Position numbers and translations under genes: made by a program. This document shows, in pieces, positions 29,622-38,099 of a DNA stretch of 64,000 nucleotides; the stretch's first letter is position 1, and the number at the start of each line of letters is the position of its first letter. Source of the DNA: Flavobacterium sp. N502536. GTDB taxonomy: Bacteria > Bacteroidota > Bacteroidia > Flavobacteriales > Flavobacteriaceae. Under the pieces are notes generated by a model. That model was given only the letters and a program-made list of their open reading frames with translations, had not been told where the DNA came from and searched no databases. Location of the stretch: the NCBI RefSeq assembly GCF_025947345.1, contig NZ_CP110011.1, forward strand, positions 1,364,001 to 1,428,000, given 5' to 3'.

Positions 29622-31151
29622 ATGAAAAAGAGAAGCATTTTATATATGGCAGGGATACTTTTAGGAAGTATGACCGCCTGCACCAAAGATTTTGAAGAAA
29701 TCAACACCAACCCCAATTCAGTTGAAGTACCCAACGCTAACTTTATTTTTAGTCAGTCACAGCTTGATGGTGTAAACAACAACTACTTTTTTACAAATGT
29801 GCTGCAATGCGGAGGGATGATGCAACATTATGCGACCTATAAAGAAGCATCGGGTGTAGGAGACAAATACTTAAACAACGAGTCTTACTATTCGGCTTAC
29901 TTCAACAGAGGTTATCCAACTGCGGTCAATGAAATCCAAACGGTAATTAACACTTTAAAAGACAATCCGGTGGAGAGCAACAAACTCAACATCGCAAGAA
30001 TCTGGAAAGCCTACATCTACCACCGTATGACCGATTTATATGGAGATGTTCCGTATACCGAGGCAGCAAAAGCCTATACTAACGAACATTTTCTTCCAAA
30101 ATACGACAGCCAGGAATTGATATACAAAGATTTATTAAAAGAACTGGATGAAGCAGCAGCAGCATTAGACCCTGCTAAGGTAAGTTTTGGCAAAGCCGAT
30201 TTTATCTATGAAGGTAACATTGCCAAATGGAAGAAATTCTCTTACTCTTTAATGCTTCGTCTGGGTTTACGACTTTCAAAAATTGATCCTGCATTATCTA
30301 AAACCTGGGTAACTAAAGCCATTACTGGTGGAGTAATCGTAAACGGAACTGACAATGCGCTTATCAAATACACGGATGGTCCGAATGATTTCAACAGAAA
30401 TCCTGCTGGTATTGACTCCAGAAGCCTTGACTTTGCGAAAGATTCTTTCGGGCAAAAAAACACAGAAGGTGGAAAACTAGCCAAAACTTTTATCGATGTT
30501 CTAAAAACTACAGCCGATCCGAGACTTAGTGTTTATTCAGGAGTTTGGCAGGGAACCGTACAAAATTCTGATCCTGCTGTACAAAAAGGTTTTCCTAACG
30601 GAACCAAAACCGCCCCGTCTCCGGCAGAACAAGGTACTTATTCTGAGCCTAACCAAAGTACTGTATTCCGATATGACGCTCCGATGATGATCCTGAGTAA
30701 TGCCGAGACCAACCTTTACCTGGCCGAAGCAGCCATAAGAGGATGGTACACTGGTGAAACCGATAAAGATTTATACGAGAAAGCGGTAAAAGCCTCTTTC
30801 CTGAACATGGGAATTTACGGTGCCGCCTATGCCATTACCGACGCAACTCCTTACCTAACGTTGAACCCTTATAATGTGGCGGGAACTTTTGATCAAAAAA
30901 TGAGTCAAATACACAGCCAGATCTGGATAGCGCTGTTTGTAGACGAGCAGGAAATTTATGCCAACTGGAGAAGAACCGGATACCCTGCATTAGTACCGAT
31001 AAACTTCCCTGGAAATGTTACAAACGGAACCATTCCAAGACGTATCAAATACCCGGTAAGCGAATATTCAGTGAATTCAAGTAACTTAGCTGAAGCGATA
31101 AAACGTCAGGGTGCTGATGCTTTTACAACAAGAATCTGGTGGGATAAATAA
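29622..31151 (+). CDS. SusD/RagB-like surface glycan-binding lipoprotein (second pair)
   Basis: The 509-residue lipoprotein (signal ending GSMTACTKD) has the SusD-like_2 hallmarks FEEINTNPNSVEVPN, RMTDLYGDVPYTEA, HFLPKYDSQELIYKDLLKELDEA, AKWKKFSYSLMLRLGLRLSKIDPALS, NAETNLYLAEAAIRGW and a C-terminal RRIKYPVSEYSVN...RIWWDK. It pairs with the SusC 11 bases upstream. Downstream, a structured 155-bp spacer leads into the GntP permease gene on the same strand. No strong terminator is seen there, so read-through into the catabolic genes is plausible. Confidence 0.94.
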   Translation: MKKRSILYMAGILLGSMTACTKDFEEINTNPNSVEVPNANFIFSQSQLDGVNNNYFFTNVLQCGGMMQHYATYKEASGVGDKYLNNESYYSAYFNRGYPTAVNEIQTVINTLKDNPVESNKLNIARIWKAYIYHRMTDLYGDVPYTEAAKAYTNEHFLPKYDSQELIYKDLLKELDEAAAALDPAKVSFGKADFIYEGNIAKWKKFSYSLMLRLGLRLSKIDPALSKTWVTKAITGGVIVNGTDNALIKYTDGPNDFNRNPAGIDSRSLDFAKDSFGQKNTEGGKLAKTFIDVLKTTADPRLSVYSGVWQGTVQNSDPAVQKGFPNGTKTAPSPAEQGTYSEPNQSTVFRYDAPMMILSNAETNLYLAEAAIRGWYTGETDKDLYEKAVKASFLNMGIYGAAYAITDATPYLTLNPYNVAGTFDQKMSQIHSQIWIALFVDEQEIYANWRRTGYPALVPINFPGNVTNGTIPRRIKYPVSEYSVNSSNLAEAIKRQGADAFTTRIWWDK

Positions 31152-31179
31152 AAACAATAACCGTTGATACAATTCATTT

Positions 31180-31254
31180 AAACACATAGAGACATCGCTC
31201 CTGCAATCCTGAAAAGGAGTTCCACTTGCAGTAACACCTAGTCACTATGTGTTT
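31180..31254 (+). repeat. Nested inverted repeats between susD2 and gntP
   Basis: A 10-bp perfect inverted repeat AAACACATAG (31180-31189) / CTATGTGTTT (31245-31254) encloses a second pair, CTGCAA / TTGCAG, and a CTCCT / AGGAG pair. In RNA this would be a compound stem-loop. It may be an attenuator, a processing/stability element separating high susCD from lower catabolic expression, or a palindromic repeat remnant. Confidence 0.6.
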
Positions 31255-31306
31255 GATAAAATGTATACGAATTACTCGCAACGGAGTTAATAATACAAAT
31301 AGATAA

Positions 31307-32626
31307 ATGAGCATTTTAATTCTTACGGCATGCATTGCGTTTTTAATCATCCAGATCGCCTGGCTTAAAATCAATCCGTTTATTGCCTTTATCATTACAG
31401 CTTTATTAGCGGGCCTTTTTTTAGGCCTGCCAATAAACACTTTGTCACAAACGGTGCAAAAAGGACTTGGCGAAATGTTAGGATCTATTACGCTGATTAT
31501 TGTTTTCGGAACCTGTATTGGTAAACTTACCGTTTCATCAGGCGCCGCCAATGTCATTGCCAAAACTGTTATGGGATGGACGGGTAAAAAATACGTTCGC
31601 CTTGGCTTAATGATTACCGGATTTATTGTTGGGATACCTCTATTTTATAGTGTTGGTTTTGTTTTGTTAGTACCCTTAATCTTCTCAGTAGCCCACCAAT
31701 TTAAACTGTCAAAAGTATATCTCGGTATTCCAATGCTGGCGTCGCTTTCAGTAGCACACGGTTTCTTACCCCCACATCCGTCTCCAATGGCTTTGAGCAG
31801 CATTTTTAATGCCGATATCGGACTCGTTTTAGTCTACGGAATTATCATTGCGATTCCAACCATTTTTATAGCAGGTTTGTTGTTTTCGAATTTACTCAAA
31901 AACATCAAAACCGAATCAGATCATGAGATTTTAAATGTCGAAGAAATCGCAAACGAAGGCAAACTTCCCAGTTTTTCCCTTAGCCTGTTCTCCGCTTTAT
32001 TTCCGGTTTTTGCTTTAACACTGACTTCGATATTGCCTATGATTTCTAAAAATGAAACCTTAGCGGATATCTGCAAAACAATTGGAGAACCCAGTATAAT
32101 CATGCTGATTTCTTTACTAATCTGCACCTATACTTTAGGGATCCGAATGAACCGAAGCATCAGTTCGGTAATGGACGACTACGCCATTGCCATAAAAGAT
32201 GTTGCCTTAATTGTTCTGATCGTTGGAGGAGCCGGCGGCCTGAAAGAAGTCATGATTGTAAGCGGTGTAAACGAAACTATCGTTGCTGCGCTAACACAAA
32301 TAAACATTCATCCTTATTTATTGGCCTGGATGATGGCAGCGATTATTCGCGTTTGTGTAGGTTCGGCGACAGCGGCAGGACTAATGACCGCCAGTGTTTT
32401 ACTCCCGTTATTACAATCAACCGGACTTGACCCTAACTTATTGGTCCTGTCTGTTGGAGCAGGAAGTTTAATGTGCTCGCATGTAAACGACCCAAGCTTC
32501 TGGATGTTCAAAGAATATTTTAACATCAGCCTGAAAGATACTTTTAAATCATGGACCGTTATGGAATCCCTAGTATCTGTTTTAGGAATCATTTTCGTTT
32601 TTATTTTAAACTCTATAATACATTAA
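31307..32626 (+). CDS. GntP-family sugar-acid permease
   Basis: The 439-residue polytopic inner-membrane protein has about 12-14 hydrophobic segments. GntP signatures are present: LASLSVAHGFLPPHPSPMAL, IIRVCVGSATAAGLMTASVLLPLL and GAGSLMCSHVNDPSFWMFKEYFNIS. The family imports gluconate, KDG-like sugar acids and D-serine by proton symport. In this setting, followed 4 bases later by RidA and then KDG kinase and KDPG aldolase genes, the best-fitting cargo is an amino-sugar acid such as 2-acetamido-2-deoxygluconate or glucosaminate (inference). Plain gluconate is less likely because there is no gluconate kinase or dehydratase. Confidence 0.93.
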   Translation: MSILILTACIAFLIIQIAWLKINPFIAFIITALLAGLFLGLPINTLSQTVQKGLGEMLGSITLIIVFGTCIGKLTVSSGAANVIAKTVMGWTGKKYVRLGLMITGFIVGIPLFYSVGFVLLVPLIFSVAHQFKLSKVYLGIPMLASLSVAHGFLPPHPSPMALSSIFNADIGLVLVYGIIIAIPTIFIAGLLFSNLLKNIKTESDHEILNVEEIANEGKLPSFSLSLFSALFPVFALTLTSILPMISKNETLADICKTIGEPSIIMLISLLICTYTLGIRMNRSISSVMDDYAIAIKDVALIVLIVGGAGGLKEVMIVSGVNETIVAALTQINIHPYLLAWMMAAIIRVCVGSATAAGLMTASVLLPLLQSTGLDPNLLVLSVGAGSLMCSHVNDPSFWMFKEYFNISLKDTFKSWTVMESLVSVLGIIFVFILNSIIH

Positions 32627-32630
32627 TATC

Positions 32631-33098
32631 ATGAATTTATTACCACAAGAAAAATTTGAAACACTTGGTTTGTCTCTTCCTCCGGCGCCTCAGCCTTTGG
32701 GTATATACAAACCCTATTTGGTTGATGGTAAATATTTATACCTTTCAGGTCACGGGCCTGTTAGAGACGACAAATCCCTGATCATTGGCCGAATTGGCGA
32801 TGATATGGACATCGAAGAAGGAAAATTAGCAGCAAGACAAGTCGGATTAACAATGCTTTCTACAATTGTAACCAATTTTGGAAGTCTGAACAAAGTAAAA
32901 AAAGTGATAAAAGTACTCGGAATGGTGAATTGCAATGGCGATTTCCTGAGACATCCCTATGTAATAAACGGCTGCAGTGAATTATTTGCCGAAGTCTGGG
33001 GACAGGAAAACGGAATCGGAGTAAGAAGTGCCGTAGGTATGGGATCTTTACCGGATAATATTCCGGTCGAAGTAGAAGCCGTTTTCGAATTATATTAA
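32631..33098 (+). CDS. RidA/YjgF-family enamine/imine deaminase
   Basis: The 155-residue protein has the RidA fold pattern: YLYLSGHGPV (strand plus Gly-rich turn), VKKVIKVLGMVNCNGDF and NGIGVRSAVGMGSLPDNIPVEVEAVFE, with the imine-binding Arg expected at R132. RidA proteins hydrolyse reactive enamine/imine products of PLP-dependent dehydratases to keto acids and ammonia. Its gene lies 4 bases after gntP and two genes before a D-serine-dehydratase-like PLP enzyme, which would generate such an intermediate. It is longer at the N-terminus than E. coli RidA (~128 residues), placing it in a separate subfamily. Confidence 0.9.
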   Translation: MNLLPQEKFETLGLSLPPAPQPLGIYKPYLVDGKYLYLSGHGPVRDDKSLIIGRIGDDMDIEEGKLAARQVGLTMLSTIVTNFGSLNKVKKVIKVLGMVNCNGDFLRHPYVINGCSELFAEVWGQENGIGVRSAVGMGSLPDNIPVEVEAVFELY

Positions 33099-33107
33099 AA
33101 AAGTTAT

Positions 33108-33265
33108 GCCACAGATTTAGCCGATTAAAATGATTTTTTTTCGCCACGAATTCACTAATTCACTAATTTCATCTCTACAGGAATAAATTAAAAATTCGTG
33201 AATTCCCGGCTGAAAAAATTTAACCGTAACTTTAATGAATCCTTGAAATCCATATAAGCTGTGGC
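33108..33265. repeat. Imperfect palindromic repeat in the ridA-kdgK spacer
   Basis: The 182-bp spacer contains outer arms GCCACAG (33108-33114) / CTGTGGC (33259-33265) and inner arms CACGAAT (33145-33151) / ATTCGTG (33194-33200), with repeated TTCACTAA words. It looks like a Flavobacterium-type intergenic palindromic repeat inserted in an operon; it carries no gene. Confidence 0.55.
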
Positions 33266-33280
33266 AAAAAAACATTAAAA

Positions 33281-34312
33281 ATGAATACAAATACCTCACA
33301 AACCAGAATTGCAACCTTTGGAGAATTATTACTCCGAATGAATGTTGCAGACGGAAACCGATTTACGCAGGCCAATGAAATAAAAATTTACGTTGGCGGT
33401 GCCGAAGCAAATGTTTGTGTTTTACTTTCCCAACTCGGCATACCTACCGACTACATTACCCGATTACCTCAAAACGACTTAGCCCAACTGGCCCTGAACG
33501 AGCTTCACAAATACAAAGTAAACACCTCAAAATGTGTTTACGGCGGAGAACGTTTGGGATTGTATTTTGTCGAAGCCGGCAATCAAATCAGGCAATCACA
33601 GGTAATTTACGACCGAAGCAATTCGTCTTTTTCCACCATCCAAAAAGATCAGATTAACTGGGAATTGGCTTTGGCCGATGTAAACCATTTTCACTGGTCC
33701 GGAATAAGTCCGGGAGTTTCGGAGGAAGCAGCTCAGGTTTGTAAAGAAGCTATTTTGGCTGCACATCAAAAAGGACTTCCGATTTCTTCCGATTTTAACT
33801 ACCGCTCTAAATTATGGCAATACGGCAAACATCCGTCTGAGATTATGCCCGATTTGCTTCAATACAGTACCATTACCGTTGCTGATTTAGATGCGATTGA
33901 AATTTATTTCGGAATCAAAACAGACCCAAAAGAAGCTGATGCCGATCGTTTTCAAAAAACATTCGAATTGTTAAAAGCAAAAATGCCCTTTCTAAAAACA
34001 CTGGCAATGAGTTTCAGAAAGTCAGACGGACCGGCGCATTTATACAAAGGATTACTGATTCACGAAGGCAACTTTTATCAGACACCTGAACACAAAATAC
34101 ACGTCGTAACAGACCAAATTGGTTCCGGAGATGCCTTCAACGCAGGGTTATTATACGGACTGACGCATAAATTATCCGGTCAGGAATGCATCGAATGGGC
34201 AACTGCCTGCGGTGTAATCAAACAAAGTATTCACGGAGATTTTGCCATAAGTACTCTTGATGAAGTAAGTCATTTTATTAAAAACGGCTCAAGTAATAGA
34301 ATTAACAGATAA
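33281..34312 (+). CDS. kdgK: PfkB-family sugar kinase, probably 2-keto-3-deoxygluconate (KDG) kinase
   Basis: The 343-residue ribokinase-fold protein has the N-terminal substrate region (FGELLLRM...YVGGAEANVCVLLSQLG) and the C-terminal ATP/catalytic motif DQIGSGDAFNAGLLYGL with catalytic base D284. FGELLLRM and GGAEANV are typical of the KdgK branch rather than of ribokinase or fructokinase. It phosphorylates KDG to KDPG using ATP in the cytoplasm. The KDPG aldolase gene starts 9 bases downstream, completing an Entner-Doudoroff-type lower pathway. Confidence 0.9.
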   Translation: MNTNTSQTRIATFGELLLRMNVADGNRFTQANEIKIYVGGAEANVCVLLSQLGIPTDYITRLPQNDLAQLALNELHKYKVNTSKCVYGGERLGLYFVEAGNQIRQSQVIYDRSNSSFSTIQKDQINWELALADVNHFHWSGISPGVSEEAAQVCKEAILAAHQKGLPISSDFNYRSKLWQYGKHPSEIMPDLLQYSTITVADLDAIEIYFGIKTDPKEADADRFQKTFELLKAKMPFLKTLAMSFRKSDGPAHLYKGLLIHEGNFYQTPEHKIHVVTDQIGSGDAFNAGLLYGLTHKLSGQECIEWATACGVIKQSIHGDFAISTLDEVSHFIKNGSSNRINR

Positions 34313-34321
34313 AATAAGAAC

Positions 34322-34969
34322 ATGTACAGCATATTAAAAACGCAAGGTGTACTTCCGTTAGTAACACAAATCAATATTGAAACAGCCCAAATAGTCTTGC
34401 AATCGGCGGCTGATGCTGGCATAAAAATTATCGAGTTTGCTGCTCGTGCAACGGATGCTAAAGAAGTTTTTAGCCAAATGATCGCCTTTAAAAAAGCAAA
34501 TAATCTGGATGTTAAAATAGCCGTTGGATCTATTTTAAGTGTTCAAGATGCCGAAACGTTTCATCAGCTCGGAGCAGATTGTATTGTTTGCCCGCATACC
34601 GATTTAGAAATTGGAAATTATTGTTTTAAAAACAATATTTACTGGATTCCCGGAGCTGCAACCTTAAACGAAATCTTGCATGCCAATAAATTAGGAGCCG
34701 AAATTGTAAAACTTTTTCCTGCCGATAAAATTGGTGGTCCCGGATATGTAAAAGCCATTAGGGCACCTTTTCCAAATTTAAAAATAATGCCAACCGGAGG
34801 AGTAACCTTAGAAGAAAGCAATTTAAAATCATGGTTCAAATCCGGAGTCGTTTGTGTTGGAATTGGCTCTAACTTATTCACCAAAGAAATGATGCTGGAT
34901 TTAAGTTATGAGCAATCGCTAAAGGCTTTTCAGAATTTAATTGAAGTTGTCAAAAAAACAAAAAACTAA
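34322..34969 (+). CDS. eda: 2-dehydro-3-deoxy-6-phosphogluconate (KDPG) aldolase
   Basis: The 215-residue class I aldolase has catalytic Glu38 (GIKIIEFAAR) and Schiff-base Lys130 (GAEIVKLFPADKIGGPGYVKAI), plus the phosphate-binding MPTGGV and GIGSNLF segments. It splits KDPG to pyruvate and glyceraldehyde-3-phosphate; many homologues also act on 4-hydroxy-2-oxoglutarate. It lies 9 bases after kdgK and 3 bases before the PLP-enzyme gene, in one operon. Length and motifs are normal for Eda. Confidence 0.93.
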   Translation: MYSILKTQGVLPLVTQINIETAQIVLQSAADAGIKIIEFAARATDAKEVFSQMIAFKKANNLDVKIAVGSILSVQDAETFHQLGADCIVCPHTDLEIGNYCFKNNIYWIPGAATLNEILHANKLGAEIVKLFPADKIGGPGYVKAIRAPFPNLKIMPTGGVTLEESNLKSWFKSGVVCVGIGSNLFTKEMMLDLSYEQSLKAFQNLIEVVKKTKN

Positions 34970-34972
34970 GTC

Positions 34973-36088
34973 ATGCTAAACAATTGGTGGAAAATTAATT
35001 CCGAAGTCCGTATTGACACTCCTTTTTTGGCTGTTTATGAAGATCGTATCCAGTCTAATATCGAGCGTTTGATTGAATCTGTGAATGGTGATACTCAAAA
35101 ATTAAGGCCACACATCAAGACACATAAAAACGGGGACATTCTGGATTTATTCAAAACCTACAATATCAACAAAGTAAAATGCGCAACAATTGCCGAAGCG
35201 GAGCTTGCTGCCATGCACGAAATTCCGGATGTACTGCTCGCCTATCAGCCCATTGGAATCAAAAAAGAAAGATGGATTTCGTTACTTAAAAAATACCCCG
35301 CTATCGCTTTTTCCACTATCGTTGACGATTTTGAATCGGCGAAAGCACTAGATAGCATTGCGCATAAAAACAACTTAACCCTTACCGTTTATCTCGACCT
35401 GAATACGGGAATGAACAGAACCGGAATTTCTATTTCTAAAGATTGGGGAGCCCTAATTGATGAAATTGTCAAACTAAAAAACCTTCATTTTGCCGGCATC
35501 CACATTTACGACGGTCATTTAAAAGGTGATGTGGAACACCGAAATTCGATAGCCTCCAATATTTTTTTCAGCATCAATGAAGAAATTGAAACCATTCAGG
35601 AAAAACTGGGCTATGAACTAAAAATTGTTGCGGGCGGATCCAATACCTTTCCGTTTTATGCCAGTCAGAAAAAGGTAGAATGCAGCCCCGGAACCTTTGT
35701 CTTCTGGGATGCCAATTATCAAATTCATTTACCGGAGCAAAATTTTGAATCGGCCTTAGTAATTGTTGGAACTATAATCTCAAAACCAACCGATACTACT
35801 TTTTGTATTGATATTGGATACAAAGCGGTTGCTTCTGAAAATCCCATCGATAAAAGACTCGTGATTTTAAACGATGAAAACCTAATCCCCGTTTCGCATT
35901 CCGAAGAACATTTGATCATCGAAAACCAGGGAAAAAACAAATATGCCATTGGCGATACGATTTATGCGCAGCCTTACCATGTTTGTCCTACCTGCGCACT
36001 GTACGATTCTGTTCAGGTGGTCAATAGCGAACAGCAGATTTGCGATCAATGGTTCATTACAGCCCGCAGCAGAAAAATTACGATCTAG
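34973..36088 (+). CDS. Alanine-racemase-fold PLP enzyme of the D-threonine aldolase / D-serine dehydratase family; candidate D-glucosaminate dehydratase
   Basis: The 371-residue protein has the PLP-binding motif LRPHIKTHKN (expected Schiff-base Lys49), IHIYDGHLKGD and VVAGGSNTFPFY (phosphate/ring contacts), and a C-terminal domain with PYHVCPTCALYDS. His336 and Cys338 form an HxC pair as in zinc-dependent D-serine dehydratases, whereas D-threonine aldolases use HxD. This argues for alpha,beta-elimination of a 2-amino-3-hydroxy D-acid to a keto acid plus ammonia. D-glucosaminate is such a compound, and its product would be KDG, the substrate of the kinase encoded two genes upstream. The substrate is inferred from context; D-serine or D-threonine remain alternatives. 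Confidence 0.87.
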   Translation: MLNNWWKINSEVRIDTPFLAVYEDRIQSNIERLIESVNGDTQKLRPHIKTHKNGDILDLFKTYNINKVKCATIAEAELAAMHEIPDVLLAYQPIGIKKERWISLLKKYPAIAFSTIVDDFESAKALDSIAHKNNLTLTVYLDLNTGMNRTGISISKDWGALIDEIVKLKNLHFAGIHIYDGHLKGDVEHRNSIASNIFFSINEEIETIQEKLGYELKIVAGGSNTFPFYASQKKVECSPGTFVFWDANYQIHLPEQNFESALVIVGTIISKPTDTTFCIDIGYKAVASENPIDKRLVILNDENLIPVSHSEEHLIIENQGKNKYAIGDTIYAQPYHVCPTCALYDSVQVVNSEQQICDQWFITARSRKITI

Positions 36089-36170
36089 CAGCAGAAAAAA
36101 AGAATAGAAAATAGAGCGAAGAAGAAAGGAAATAGAGCAAAGAAGAAAGATTATAGACCCTTATAGAAAA

Positions 36171-36218
36171 CCTCTGAACCTTTGTCCCTTTGCACCTCTG
36201 AACCTTTAAACCTTTGCC
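36171..36218. repeat. Two-copy 24-nt direct repeat before the dipeptidase gene
   Basis: Two 24-nt units, both beginning CCTCTGAACCTTT (36171-36194, 36195-36218), sit in the 146-bp spacer between the PLP-enzyme gene and the dipeptidase gene, preceded by purine-rich GAAGAAAG repeats. Such CCTTTG-rich simple repeats recur in flavobacterial spacers. No gene or clear promoter is seen here. Confidence 0.6.
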
Positions 36219-36234
36219 CCTTAAAAATAATACT

Positions 36235-37305
36235 ATGTTTATAATAGACGCCCATTTAGACCTTAGCATGAATGCGATGGAATGGAACAGAGATCTAAGA
36301 AATAACGTTGCCACCTTACGCCATTTAGAAAAAGGAATGACAGACAAACCGGATCGCGAACGTGCAACGGTTTCTTTCCCTGATTTGCGAAAAGGAAATA
36401 TCGGAATTGTGGTTGCCACTCAAATTGCACGATTTGTAAAACCCGACAGCATTATTCCGGGATGGAACTCTCCCGAGCAGGCCTGGGCACAAACACAGGG
36501 GCAGCTTGCCTGGTACAAAGCCATGGAAGAAGCCGGAGAAATAACTCCAATTACAGACAAAAAATCATTGCTGCAACAGATTGAGTTATGGAATGACGGA
36601 ACACCCAATGATAAAAAACCTATTGGTTATATTTTAAGCTTAGAAGGTGCTGATTCTATCATCGATATCTCGTATTTAGAAAAAGCGCATCAATACGGAT
36701 TAAGAGCGATTGGTCCGGCACATTACGGCCCGGGACGATATTCAAACGGAACAGATGCCACCGGAAAAATGCAACAAAACGGAATTGATTTGCTAAAAGA
36801 AATGGAGCGTCTGAACATTATTTTAGATGCAACACATTTATGCGATGATGCATTCTGGCAGGCATTGAATCACTATAACGGACCTGTTTGGGCAAGTCAT
36901 AACAATTGCCGAAGTCTTGTAAATCACAACCGTCAGTACAGCGACGAAATGATCAAAGCCCTGATTTCACGAGGAGCGGTTATCGGAGGAGCTTTAGATG
37001 CATGGATGCTGGTTCCGGATTGGGAAAGAGGTGTTTCGACCCCACAGGGAACAAACTGCAATCTTGAAACTGTTTTCAGACACATGGATCATATTTGCCA
37101 ATTGGCCGGAAATGCCAATCACATTGGTGTAGGTTCTGATCTTGATGGGGCTTTTGGTACAGAGCAATCGCCATACGATTTAAACACCATTGCCGATTTG
37201 CAAAAATTAGTTCCGATTTTTAAAAGTCATGGCTATTCGGATGAAGATTTAAACAAAATTTTTCATCAGAACTGGATTAACTTTTTAGTAAAGAATTGGG
37301 ATTAA
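36235..37305 (+). CDS. M19 membrane-dipeptidase-family zinc amidohydrolase; candidate GlcNAc1A deacetylase
   Basis: With the ATG at 36235 (MFIIDAHLDLSMNAM) the protein has 356 residues. The binuclear metal set of renal-dipeptidase relatives is intact: H7 and D9 (AHLD), E137 (SLEGAD), H201 (ATHLCDD), H222 (ASHNNC), and an Asp in GVGSDLDGAFG. There is no signal peptide, so it is cytoplasmic. M19 enzymes hydrolyse dipeptides, often L-D. In an operon that otherwise degrades an amino-sugar acid, an amidohydrolase could remove the N-acetyl group of 2-acetamido-2-deoxygluconate (a D-N-acyl amino acid). That role is inference; D-dipeptide cleavage is the family default. The 3' end overlaps the convergent deoR end by 4 bases. 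Confidence 0.85.
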   Translation: MFIIDAHLDLSMNAMEWNRDLRNNVATLRHLEKGMTDKPDRERATVSFPDLRKGNIGIVVATQIARFVKPDSIIPGWNSPEQAWAQTQGQLAWYKAMEEAGEITPITDKKSLLQQIELWNDGTPNDKKPIGYILSLEGADSIIDISYLEKAHQYGLRAIGPAHYGPGRYSNGTDATGKMQQNGIDLLKEMERLNIILDATHLCDDAFWQALNHYNGPVWASHNNCRSLVNHNRQYSDEMIKALISRGAVIGGALDAWMLVPDWERGVSTPQGTNCNLETVFRHMDHICQLAGNANHIGVGSDLDGAFGTEQSPYDLNTIADLQKLVPIFKSHGYSDEDLNKIFHQNWINFLVKNWD

Positions 37306-38078
37306 ATAAAAACTAAACTGGGAACTGCCTTCTTATACGCCTGTAGTTTTTCGTGATCGGGATCGACTTCCGTCACCACATAATCAACCTCGGATAAGTT
37401 GGCAATTTTCATTTTTAGAACCGTATCCAGTTTTTCAGAAATGGTAAGAATCGCTGTTTTTTCAGAAGCCTGAATCATTGCTTTTTTGACCTGAACCGTT
37501 TCCCAGTCCGAATCTGAAAAACCGCCTTCGATATCTAAGGCATTGGTTCCTAATATTAATAAATCAACTTTAATATTAGCCAATTGATTGTAGACATCGC
37601 CGCTCACACACATTTGGCTGTACGATGAAATGCTGCCGCCAATCATGATAATTTTAACATTGGGTTTGTCCAGAAGTTCCACCGCTGATAAAACAGTAAC
37701 GGTAAAAATGGTCAGATTTAAAGTATCGGGAATCAGTCGGATAAATTCTCTGATGGTTGTTCCGCCACCAATTAACAAAACCATTCCGTCATGAAGTAAA
37801 CCTAAGGTTTTTTGTGCAATGGTTTGTTTTGCTTCACCTGCATAAGTTTGATTGGAGGAAGAATGGTGATAGGCTTTTGTCATCGCACCACCTTTTACTT
37901 TTATCAATAAAGATTCTGATTCAAGTTCATTAATATCTCGTCTGACAGTATCTTCTGAAACAAATAATTTAGCCGAAAGGGTTTCAAAACTTACACGGGT
38001 GTGCAGGTTAATCTCTTTTAAAATAAGATTTTTACGTTCTTCCTTGGTGTAATTAACCACTTCATTATCATTATTCAT
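37302..38078 (-). CDS. DeoR-family transcriptional regulator of the locus
   Basis: The 258-residue protein has a winged-helix N-terminus (about 10-68; RKNLILKEINLHTRVSFETLSAKLFVSEDTVRRDINELESESLLIKVKGGAM). Its C-terminal DeoR sensor domain has the GGGTT sugar-phosphate loop (LLIGGGTTIREF) and IMIGGSISSYSQMCVSGD. DeoR proteins are usually repressors released by phosphorylated sugars; here KDPG or a related intermediate is a sensible effector (inference). The gene is divergent from the GH20 gene and convergent with the dipeptidase gene. A 15-bp site matching the locus operator lies at 38117-38131 before its own start, suggesting autoregulation. Confidence 0.92.
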   Translation of the reverse strand: MNNDNEVVNYTKEERKNLILKEINLHTRVSFETLSAKLFVSEDTVRRDINELESESLLIKVKGGAMTKAYHHSSSNQTYAGEAKQTIAQKTLGLLHDGMVLLIGGGTTIREFIRLIPDTLNLTIFTVTVLSAVELLDKPNVKIIMIGGSISSYSQMCVSGDVYNQLANIKVDLLILGTNALDIEGGFSDSDWETVQVKKAMIQASEKTAILTISEKLDTVLKMKIANLSEVDYVVTEVDPDHEKLQAYKKAVPSLVFI

Positions 38079-38099
38079 GCAAGTTCATTTTTAGTAAAG

